A stretch of DNA of 64,000 bases, taken from positions 2,418,001-2,482,000 of the forward strand of contig RQOL01000532.1 of NCBI GenBank assembly GCA_013076295.1, in the 5' to 3' direction. Shown here in pieces: positions 10,537-21,500 of this stretch. The position numbers were made by a program, and so were the translations under genes. The DNA comes from Sanderia malayensis. Lineage: Eukaryota > Cnidaria > Scyphozoa > Semaeostomeae > Pelagiidae. A model generated the notes under the pieces. It was not told where the DNA came from. It made no database searches and saw only the letters and a program-made list of their open reading frames with translations. The first letter of the stretch is position 1; each line of letters opens with the position of its first letter.

Positions 10537-12179
10537 TTTGTGAAATTTTAATGTTTTGGGGGAATAAAACGGGGTAGAAGGGGCAATATGCAATTTTTCA
10601 AACTCGTTCAATTTCCATCAAATTTTTTGAAAAGTACACTTTTGGTTCGCTGGATTTGAACATGAAACTTACTTTTTGAATTTTTAATATTTTGGCGGAA
10701 TGAAACGGGGTAAAAGGGGGCAATATGCAATTTTTCAGACTCGTTCAATTTGCATCAAATTTGGTGGAAAGTACAATTTTAGGGCGCAGAATTTGAATAT
10801 GAAACTTACTTTTTAAAATTTTCATGTTTTGGGGGAATAAGACGGGGTAGAAGGGGGCAATATGCAGTTTTTCAAGCTCGTTCAATTTGCATCAAATTTG
10901 GTGGAAAGTACAATTTCGGTGTACTACAATTCAATATGAAACTTATTTTGTGAAATTTTAATGTTTTGGGGGAATAAAACGGGGTAAAGGGGCAATATGC
11001 AATTTTTCAAATTCGTTCAATTTGCATCAAATTTGGTGGAAAGTACAATTTTAGAGCGTAGAATTTGAATATGAAACTTACTTTTTGAAATTTTCGTGTT
11101 TTGGGGAAATAGGACGGGGTAGAAGGGGGCAATATGCAATTTTTCAAACTTGTTCAAGTTGCATCAAATATTGTGGAAAATACAATTTCTATCTACTGAA
11201 ATTGAATATGAAACTTGTTTTTTGAAACTTCAATGTTTTGGGGAATAAAACGGGGTAAAAGGGGGCAATATGCTTTTTTTGAAACTCGTTCAATCTTCAT
11301 GCTCTGTGTTGTCCGCTTGCCTTACTTATGGAAAGCGAATGTCACTATACTCAGATAAAACCATTTTGGTAACTTCCCACTTTCGGTGACTTCCCACTTT
11401 TGACAACTCCCCACTTTTGACAACTCCCCACTTTTTCTTGACTTCCCACTTCCCACTTTTGATGACTTCCCACTTTTGATGACTTCCCACTTTTTCCTGA
11501 CTTCCCACTTCCCACTTTTGAGGACCTCCCACTTTGATGCAATTTTTCAAAATCTTTCATCTTGCATCAAATTTTGTGGAAAGTACAAATTTGGTGTTCT
11601 GAATTTGAATATGAAACTGGTTTTTGAAATTTTCATGTTTTGAGGGCATAAAACGGGTTAAAAGGGGGCAATATGCAATTTTTCAAACTCGTTCAATCTT
11701 CATGCTCTGTGTTGTCCGCCTGCCTTACTTATGGGAAGCGAATATCACTATATTCAGATAAAACCATTTTTGGTCACTTCCCACTTTTTCTTGACTTCCC
11801 ACTTCCCACTTTCGGTGACTTCCCACTTTTGACAACTCCCCACTTTTTCTTGACTTCCCACTTCCCACTTTTGATGACTTCCCACTTTTGATGACTTCCC
11901 ACTTTTTCCTGACTTCCCACTTCCCACTTTTGATGACTTCCCACTTTTGATGCACTTTTTCAAACTCTTTCAATTTGCATCAAATTTTGTGGAAAGTACA
12001 AATTTGGTGTCCTGAATTTGAATATGAAACTGGTTTTTCAAATTTTAATGTTTTGGGATAATAAAACGGAGTAAAAGGGGGCAATATGCAATTTTTCAAA
12101 CTCGTTCAATTTGCATCAAATTTGGCGGAAAGTACAATTTTGGCTTCCTGAATTTGAATATAAAACTTACTTTTAAAAA
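10537..12179 (-). repeat. Satellite B, inverted array
   Basis: The same units as the array left of the gap, in reverse orientation. GGGGGAATAAAACGGGGTA, GGGCAATATGCAATTTTTCA and TTTGCATCAAATTTGGTGGA recur. Minisatellite tracts read GACTTCCCACTTTTGATGAC (about 11370-11535 and 11775-11955). Its length (about 1.64 kb) nearly equals the forward array (about 1.63 kb). Confidence 0.92.
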
Positions 12180-15100
12180 TTTAGTATTTAGTGTTTTTCG
12201 AAAACGTGCTCCCATTTTTGACTCACGCATGGGCAAGGGGTAGAAGTGGTTCAATTTTACTCCCATTTTTGACACCCTAAGCTGTAAAAAGTTCAAAAAT
12301 GACCTCGATATTCATAATCAGCGCCCTTAAACTTTACTTTTTGGTGATTGTCATCAATTTCTGACAACTTTGGTTCTTTTCGATAACATGGTCTCACATT
12401 TTCAAGTTTACTCCAATTTTTGACACGCTAAATTGCAAAAACTTTAAAAATGACCTCGATATTCATAATCGGCGCCCTCAAACTGTACTTTCTGGTGACT
12501 TTCATCAATTTCTGACAACTTATTTTTTCGGAAAATATGCTTATATATTTGACTCGCGCATGGGCAAGCGAGAAGGAGTTGTTCAAGTTTATTCCCATTT
12601 TTGGCACCCCAGACTGCAAATTTTTCAAAAATGACCTCGATATAAATAGTCAGCGCCCAAAAAATGTACTTTTTGGTGATTTTCATCATTTTCTGACAAC
12701 TGTAGTTTGGTTCGATAACATACTTATAATTTTGACTCGCGCATGGGCAAGCGAGTAGGAGTTGTTCAAATTTATTCCCATTTTTGGCACCATAAACTGC
12801 AAATTTTCCAAAAATGACCTCGATATTCATAATCAGCGCCATTAAACTGTATCTTTTGGTGATTTTCATCAATTTCTGACAACTTTAGTTTTGTTTGATA
12901 ACATGCTCTTAATTTTGACTCGCGCATGGGCAAGCGAGTGGGAGTTGTTCAAGTTCACTCCCATTTTTGACCCCCTAAATTGCAAAAACTTTAAAAATGA
13001 TTTCGATATTCATAATCAGCGCCCTCAAACTGTACTTTCTTGTGACTTTCATCAATTTCTGACAACTTATCTTTTTCGATAACATACTCCCTTTTTTGAC
13101 TCGCGCATGCGCACGCGAGTAGGAGTTGTTCAAATTTATTCCCATTTTTGGCACCCCAAACTGCAAATTTTTCAAAAACGACCTCGATTTTCATAATCAG
13201 AGCCATTAAACTGTATCTTTTGGTGATTTTCATCAATTTCTGACAACTTTAGTTTTGTTCGATAACATCCTTATAATTTTGACTCGCGCATGGGCAAGCG
13301 AGTAGAAGTTGTTCAAGTTTACTCCCTTTTTTGACCCCCTAAATTGCAAAAACTTTAAAAATGACCTCGATATTCATAATCAGCGCCCTCAAACTGTACT
13401 TTCTGGTGACTTTCATCAATTTCTGACAACTTATTTTTTTCGGAAAATATGCTTATATTTTTCACTCACGCATGGGCAAGCTAGTAGGAGGTGTTCAGGT
13501 TTATTCCCATTTTTGGCACCCTAAACTACAAATTTTTCAAAAATGACCTCGATATTCATAATCAGAGCCATTAAACTGTATCTTTTGGTGATTTTCATCA
13601 ATTTCTGACAACTTTAGTTTTGTTCGATAACATACTTATAATTTTGACTCGCGCATGGGCAAGCGAGTAGAAGTTGTTCAAGTTTACTCCCTTTTATGAC
13701 CCCCTAAATTGCAAAAACTTTAAAAATGAACTCGATATTCATAATCAGCGCCCTCAAACTGTACTTTCTTGTGACTTTCACCAATTTCTGACAACTTTTC
13801 TTTTTTGATAAAATGCTCCCTTTTTGACTCGCGCATGCGCATGCGAGTAGGAGTTGTACACGTTTACTCCCATTTTTGACCCCCTAAGTTGCAAAAACTT
13901 TAAAAATGACCTCGATATTCATAATCAGCGCCCTCAAATTGTACTTTGTGGTGACATTCATCATCTTCTGACAACTTATTTTTTTCGGAAAATATGCTTA
14001 TATTTTTCACTCACGCACGGGCAAGCTAGTAGGAGTTGTTCAGGTTTATTCCCATTTTTGGCACCCTAAACTACAAATTTTTCAAACATGACCTCGATAT
14101 TCATAATCAGAGCCATTAAACTGTATCTTTTGGTGATTTTCATCAATTTCTGACAACTTTAGTTTTGTTCGATAACATACTTATAATTTTGACTCGCGCA
14201 TGGGCAAGCGAGTAGAAGTTGTTCAAGTTTACTCCCTTTTTTGACCCCCTAAATTGCAAAAACTTTACAAATGACCTCGATATTCATAATCAGCGCCCTC
14301 AAACTGTACTTTCTTGTGACTTTCATCAATTTCTGACAACTTATCTTTTTCGATAAAATGCTCCCTTTTTTGACTCGCGCATGCGCATGCGAGTAGGAGT
14401 TGTTCAAGTTTACTCCCATTTTTGACCCCCTAAATTGCAAAAACTTTAAAAATGACCTCGATATTCATAATCAGCGCCCTGAAACTGTACTTTCTGGTGA
14501 CTTTCATCAATTTCTGACGACTTATTTTTTTCGGAAAATATGCTTATATTTTTCACTCACGCATGGGCAAGCTAGTAGGAGTTGTTCAGGTTTATTCCCA
14601 TTTTTGGCACCCTAAACTGCAACTCCCATTTTCGACACCCTAAACTGTAAAATTTCAAAAATGACCCCAATATTCATAATCAGCGCCCTCAAGCTGTACT
14701 TGCTGGTGATTTTCATCAATTTCTGACAAGTTTGGTTATTTTGGAAGACATTCTCCCATTTTTGTCTCGCGCATGGGCAAGCGAGTAGAAGTTGTTCAAG
14801 TTTACTCCCTTTTTTGACCCCCTAAATTGCAAAAACTTTAAAAATGACCTCGATATTCATAATCAGCGCCCTCAAACTGTACTTTCTTGTGACTTTCATC
14901 AATTTCTGACAACTTATCTTTTTCGATAAAATGCTCCCTTTTTGACTCGCGCATGCGCATGCGAGTAGGAGTTGTTCAAGTTTACTCCCATTTTTGACCC
15001 CCTAAATTGCAAAAACTTTAAAAATGACCTCGATATTCATAATCAGCGCCCTCAAACTGTACTTTCTGGTGACTTTCATCAATTTCTGACAACTTATTTT

Positions 15101-15475
15101 TTTCGGAAAATATGCTTATATTTTTCACTCACGCATGGGCAAGCTAGTAGGAGTTGTTCAGGTTTATTCGCATTTTTGGCACCCTAAACTACAAATTTTT
15201 CAAAAATGACCTCGATATTCATAATCAGAGCCATTAAACTGTATCTTTTGGTGATTTTCATCAATTTCTGACAACTTTAGTTTTGTTCGATAACATACTT
15301 ATATTTTTGACTCGCACATGGGCAAGCGAGTAGAAGTTGTTCAAGTTTACTCCATTTTTTGACCCCCTAAATTGCAAAAACTTTAAAAATGACCTCGATA
15401 TTCATAATCAGCGCCCTCAAACTGTACTTTCTGGTGACTTTCATCAATTTCTGACAAGTTATCTTTTTCGATAAT
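12180..15475 (-). repeat. Satellite A, inverted array, longer than the forward array
   Basis: Reverse-oriented satellite A units with GATATTCATAATCAGCGCC, TTCATCAATTTCTGACAACT and GACTCGCGCATGGGCAAGCG blocks. The array is about 3.3 kb, twice the forward one. Within it, multi-unit blocks recur nearly unchanged (for example around 13300-13680, 13860-14230, 14400-14620 and 14970-15340), which suggests recent higher-order amplification. The A/B junction (AAATACTAAATTTTTAAAA) is identical to that at 8808. Confidence 0.92.
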
Positions 15476-16092
15476 AACTCTCAATAACTTGACGTCACGT
15501 TAGTTGGGGCAAGTTTCTACTTTCTGAGATATTTCAAGCTTCCTTAACTACACAATCAAAATAAACCACGTAAATCCGGATGCATGACGCAGAAATCAAT
15601 GAATAATAAATTAAAGAATATAAGAACTAACCTTTTTTTTAGGTAATCTATGTTAGTTGCCATGTCAAGTGGAACTTTTCCAACTTCAACACTCTTGTTC
15701 TTCGATATTCATTATGTTTCAGATAAATGAATCAGAACTTCACGATAAGATATTTCAGATTTTGTAATGTAATGTCGGTCTGAAAAGTATTTCATTATCG
15801 TTATCACTATTTTTAATTTCGCGCCAAAACTTTACAAAATAAGGCTAAGCCCCAGACCTCTAAATTATAAAAGAGTTGTGAAAGCACCATTTTATGCCTC
15901 CAAAGCATTAAAATTTCAAATGTAATTTTCATATTTATCTAATCCCCTGACATTATTTAATATATTTGGATGTGTGAAGTCTTGTTTCATTACAAATGCG
16001 CATGTCTTATAATTTGAGGAATGATTTGCGAGAACTCTCGTCGTCGTTTGCTGCGTTTGTATCATAAAAGAAATTGAAAACATTACAGGCAT

Positions 16093-16560
16093 TACCGTAA
16101 ATCCTCGAATAAGCCCCCACGTTCGAATAAGCGCCCCCTCGAGCCCCTATCTAAAAAATCATTTTGGCAAGTAAGCCCCCTCCTCGAATAAGCCTCCATG
16201 GGGTCTTATTCGAGGGAAGCATTAGTGCAGAATAATATCTTAATTCGAGAAATCCCCCACAGGAGAATAGCTATACAGTATTACTTCCTTTGACTCGAGA
16301 CAAAAAAGCAAAAAGAAACGCGATTTTCGTGACAATAAACAAATTATAATTTTTGTTAAATCTTCACACAGCACTTTGTGAAAAAAGCTTAGCCGATGAT
16401 TGAGAAAACTATGTCGTCTTTTTTCTGTCAACCTTTGAGGAAAAAGCAAAACTTTGAAATAAGTCCCCCCCTCGAATAAGCCCTCCCCTCGAGTAAGCCC
16501 CCACCCAAAAGTTCATTTTTGCAAATAAGCCCCCGGGGGCTTATTCTAGGATTTACGGTA
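16093..16560. mobile_element. MITE with TACCGTAAAT termini, right copy
   Basis: An inverted copy of the left-arm MITE, with TACCGTAAATCCTCGAATAA at one end and ATTTACGGTA at the other. It is of equal size (468 bases) and lies at the equivalent position relative to the arm ends. Sequence differences are few. Confidence 0.85.
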
Positions 16561-16845
16561 TTCTATGGCTGGGCCCTGCAGATATTCCGACAACAAACGA
16601 CGTATACTGCTGCACGACAATTGTTCTCGGTCTCGGTCGTGAATCACGGAAATATTAATTCTCGTCAACCTTCCTCTGGCCTTTGATATCTAGCAACAAC
16701 CAACGGGAAAGGGTCTTATAATATTACACGAAAAACTTGGACTTGAGTACGCCAGTTTTTTGGCCTTCGTGGAAACGAGGTTTGGGTGATTCCGTATCCG
16801 TATATGAATTTAATTTCTCCCGATTTCTGAATTTGTTGTGAAAGA

Positions 16846-17225
16846 TGGAGGAATGTATCATAAAAGAAATTGAAGTAATTGTTTTTAGCAGTGTTTTAAA
16901 CGAACAAGATACATTTGTTTGTGCACCAACAGGTTCGGAAAAGACGCTATGCTTTGTTTTTTTGTCAGAAGCTTCACATTTGATAGACATACTTGAGATT
17001 TAAGACAACAACAACGGGCCTAATTCTTGCTCTTATATCACTTTAGTTCTTTCTCCATTATCCGCCTTAATAGTGGAGCAAACAAAGAGATTGAAAGACT
17101 ATGGCGTCTATGCAACGTTTGTTTGGGAATTACAAAATGATTCTCAAATTATACGAGAAATGAAAAAGGTTCCTTTGAAATTGAAACATTTGCTGTTGAT
17201 GAAGCACATTGTATTTGATATTGGT
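16846..17225 (+). pseudogene. RecQ-like DEAH helicase N-terminal relic
   Basis: From the ATG at 16846 the frame reads IIKEIEVIVF, then DTFVCAPTGSEKTLCFVF. This is a helicase motif I in which the glycine before the lysine of GSGKT is glutamate. After a stop and frame change comes LSPLSALIVEQTKRLKDYG, the RecQ motif Ia region. In another frame follows ETFAVDEAHCI (DEAH at 17198-17209), then a stop. Motif order and spacing fit the start of a RecQ-family superfamily-2 ATPase. The altered Walker A and the frame breaks mean it cannot make an active enzyme. It lies in the right-arm-only insertion. Confidence 0.75.
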
Positions 17226-17819
17226 AAGTCTTTTTTTAATATATCAATTACATATAATAATTACTTAATAACTATAATACCTAAATGAACTAGAATTCTG
17301 AAAAATACTTGATGGTATACTTAGCCAGGAAATGTATACTTAGAAAATATCCTCTTATTCTTATACCTAATAACTTATTTTATACTGCCATATCTGATTC
17401 TTTAAGTAATTTTGCGAGTTCTTGCTTCTTGGTTAAGTCTTGCATCTTTTTTAAGGCTTGCTTCCATATCTTCTTTTTTAATCCAAGAATTAAGTTTCTC
17501 CCAGTTAATTTTCTAAGTTTGGGAAATTGTTTTGAATGTTTTGTTATAATGTCCTTTAAATTTTTCAAATAAATGTTCCCTATGAAGATTGTTAACCATT
17601 AATGAAAAAAATTTCAAAAACCTTTTGTTTAACGTTTGTCTAAAAATGAAGGGAGTGAAAATTTCCACAGGTTGTAAATACACATTCTATTTTATTTCTC
17701 AAATAAAGTTATTGTTCAGTGAAAGAAAAGCAACCCATTTGCTCTAACCCTCTCATGCCCAGTGTCCCAGTAGGTCCCAGTAGAAGCAAAAATCATGAAA
17801 AACTCAATTTGATTAAAAC

Positions 17820-17965
17820 TGGCTGAAACTCGGTGAGAAGTACAATTTTGGGGCGCAAATTCAAATATCAAATTTATTTTCTAAAATGTTGATGTTTGGG
17901 GGCAAAAAATGGGGGTAAAGGGGGCAATATACAAATTTTGAAACTTGTCCAATTTGAATCTTTGA
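17820..17965 (-). repeat. Isolated satellite B-like unit
   Basis: Contains TGATGTTTGGGGGCAAAAAA, GTAAAGGGGGCAATATACAA and TTTTGAAACTTGTCCAATTT, which match satellite B at lower identity. It lies inside the insertion next to the helicase relic. A similar trace is at about 6085-6125 (TTTTAATGTTTTGGAGGCAT). Satellite B is therefore derived from, or spreads as, a dispersed element. Confidence 0.65.
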
Positions 17966-18509
17966 AATTCACTGTATTTACGTGCTTTCACCAAAGGGCA
18001 TTATGATAATGCATCAATACACTTGTCTTCACTTGTACACACCCTTATACACTTGCTATTCACTGTATTTACGAGTTTTCACCCATATTTCATCCTTTTT
18101 GGCTTCTTGAGTTGTATACCTTTGCCAATTTTTACTGAGGTAATCGGATAGTTACACGTTTCATAGGGGATTAAAAGAATGGAAGCCTGGGTGGAGTTTT
18201 ATGTTCTAAAAATAGATTTTAGGCGGATTTTTGAAGATGCCTCCATATCCTATCTTTTTCGCCACATATCAAAATGTGTATCTTGACCAAGTTTCATGCT
18301 TTTATCAAAAAGTGAACAATTCCTCCACTACTTTTGCGCAATTTCCTGCTGCACCAGTATGCCCGGCGCGAATTTATAAATTCAATTCAACTGTTGTTTT
18401 GTAATTTGTTTAATGATTTTGAGAATTATTGGGGTGTGTGGGCCTACCTACCTCGCTCGATCTCATATCACATATTATATCGCTGAGGATTAATTAACTG
18501 ATATTCAAA

Positions 18510-21500
18510 ATGGACTTGAATATATCCGTTTGCCTCAAATCATTCAGAGCTGCTTTTCAGCATTACAGGAGCAATCAAACAGAGCAGGCAATAAAAGACC
18601 TTGAAAGAGAATTGGACGTAAGCTTTTTAGTTTTCAGACTTTCTGTCCTTAACTGTCGTCGCAACGCAAGCTGAGCTTCCTGCAATTTTACTCAATTTTG
18701 ATTCTAAAACCTTGAGTAATTCCAAACATATTTAAAGCCAATCCCAAATCCATCTTCAGGTGGTCCAAATTGTGGCCGAAATTATTGTTCAATTTTTGAT
18801 GTCACGAGTGGGCGAGGCGAGGAATTTCGTTGTTGTTTGTCTTGCCAGTTTTGTTACTTGACAAACAGGTCGATTTTCATTTGCAACATTTTGTTGATGT
18901 TACCGAAATTAAGGATTATTATATTTTTTCTTAGTAGCTTACTGCTATTGCAAGCCAAAACCACGGAATTGAGAATACTTTTGAAGGTTTTTGTTCCAAA
19001 ACATTACTACATGCAGATAGTTTATCCATACTTGTGAACATTTTAAATGATGCTACCTTAAAGTCAAATGTTCATATAAAGGCAATACGATTTTTGTCAT
19101 GCTTAGGTAAGATGTACAAAATAAACTATTATTCATTTATTTTGCAATTCATATTCTCTTTTATACTCTGATTCTTCTTCTTAAGAACCTTCCTTATTAA
19201 TTTTGCAGTTGAAAATGATAATATACAACGGTTTCTACAAGCTCATTTCAACTGACACCAACATTGGTAAACTTTTTGATGTGACAGTCAACAACAAGTG
19301 ATGAAGCTATAGCCTTCCATGTAAGCTACGCTCCCAATGGTCTTAAGCTATTGTTTTGAACACAAAAGACAAACATACGTATTGCTTTTTCATGCGAGAT
19401 ATTTTTCTCATTACAGATCGCCTTGTCTAATGATGGTATGCCAAGAGGTGCGTATTTGGCAAATGTAAAGGTTCTTTTACCTGTGCTTGCAAATTTCCTT
19501 TTGCTAGCAGATGATGCAGGACGTGACATGGAAGACAAAACTATTGCAAACTTGCAAAGTGTCTTGGATATTCTTATCTATATCCTTTCGTGTTTCTATT
19601 CTGGGATTTATTTTTCCCTTTTGGAAGGATACTTGTCAAACCCATTACAGTAAGCGTGTGAGTTGATATAAGTTAAGTTTGCTTCCATAAGGTCACAACT
19701 CATACAAGCTTATTCAGATACATTATTCCTTGATGTTCTGTCACTCTTTTGTAAAGAAGCTAATGTGTGTACAGTTCTCGAATACGTTGAAATTGTGTCA
19801 CTTACGAATATCATATCAAGATTTTATGAGACATTTGGATCAACACGTGACCAGCAGATTCCATCGAATGACAAGAAGTGGTTAATCATTTATATTATTG
19901 TATTCATGATTTTTTCTGCTTTTTTTCTTATCTAATCATGATATTTCATTTTTTTTCATAAGGCTCGCTATCTCATCTGTTATTGTTTGTGCCTTAAAGC
20001 TGGTTTTATTGTTTGAAGAAAACAGTGACGTGGTTACCCTTGCGCAGATGAAAACAACGTTACCTTTGATACAATCAAAGGAACTACCTGCTTTCTTGGT
20101 TGCCTACGTCACTTAAATATGAACATTGAAAAGATAAGAATCAATGAAGAGGAAAGAAAATCATTCTCTGATAATCTTTCGCAACAAATTAACTCTCAAG
20201 TAGATGTAAGTGTATATTTTATTAATAACTTTGTTATTGTTTTATTTATTTATTTAGTTTATTTTCTATAAATTGAATGTTTGTTGGATTTGGATATTTT
20301 GCTTGAGTTACCGAGAGTTGAAGTTGAAGCAAAAGTCACAAGCGATGGAGACAGATAATTTTTTAAATTATGGATTAACTTGTTGCTTGTTTGATTTATT
20401 ATTTGTATTTGTTGTTTTTAGACAAAGAGGCGACGAAAATTCAAGAACTTATTGACTTATTCGAGTATAAATTAGCAACTATCGAGGTGAACTACTATTC
20501 AGATAGAAATCTTAAGCACGTGCTTGCTGATGTCATTATGAGGGATAATGTTATTTTCTCTTGAATTAGACTGAAAATAAATGTTTACAAGTGTTACTGG
20601 TATCGAAATCTGATGTGGCTATGCAAGCTGAGAATTTGCTTGCACAATCCAGGTGCAAAAATGCGCCATTAGAAGCAGAGGTACAATTCATTACAACCAT
20701 TTACTGCTTATTATATGTCAGAATCTCTTATTGTATCTGCTTTTATTAGAAGAAACATTCTTCACGTCATTTTGTTTTTATTTTATTTCATCAGTGCATG
20801 AAACTTCGGGCCGTGTTAGTTGATAATGAAAAAAATTAAAGAATATAAAAACAGGTGTGTTTTCATTCATTAGTGTGAAATTAATTAATTTCATTATATG
20901 ACTTACCGTGTGCTTTAAGTATCAACTTTATTCTTTCCAATAGATTGTTGTAGACTTGAAAGAAGTAAAGGCATTAAATGCTGAGGTGAGACTTTTAACG
21001 TTTAGTCATTACTCTGCCACATACTCTTGAATTAGGGCCGAAGGTAGTGGTTTGTGAGCTATTTGCGTGGACTGGACACGTGATTGTAGTTAAGATGCAA
21101 TCATATGTAGTTGTAATTCAACTGGAAGTTTGAGCACAGCATAATCATAGTGGTTTATAGAGCTGTTACATTAAGTGTATTCTTCTGCAACTAAAACGAT
21201 ACTTTGTTCTTTAGATTAATTCTCTGATTAAAGATAAAGAATCTCTTGAATCGAAATCACAGGATTATGAACACATAGAGATTTTATTTGAAGAACAAAC
21301 TGCAAAGTACATTACTATTACTTTTATTATATTATCTTTATAATATGAATTCCTTTCTTCTGACATGATAACATCATAAACTTATATTCTTATTGTGACA
21401 ATCACCCAACAGACAAACAGATAATATGTATTATTATCTTATAATATTATTTTATGATTGGAAGATATAGATGACAATGATAAAAGTTGTAGTTTTATTT

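Noticed and set aside
8841..11973. Many overlapping open frames translating to GKSGKSSKVGSHQKWEV-type repeats
   Set aside because: They are translations of the GTGGGAAGTC minisatellite in all frames and on both strands, and several run through the N gap. No coding signal.
12428..15187. Families of 60-140-codon frames such as MFKFTPIFDPLNCKNFKNDL
   Set aside because: They repeat with the 183-bp satellite period and are read-through of satellite A, not a protein family.
7225..15475. Possible CRISPR-like array of regularly spaced repeats
   Set aside because: Units are contiguous and diverged along their whole length; there are no unique spacers of constant size, and the genome is eukaryotic.
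16846..17225. Working helicase gene
   Set aside because: The Walker A glycine is replaced, motifs lie in three frames with stops between, and the downstream helicase domain is missing.
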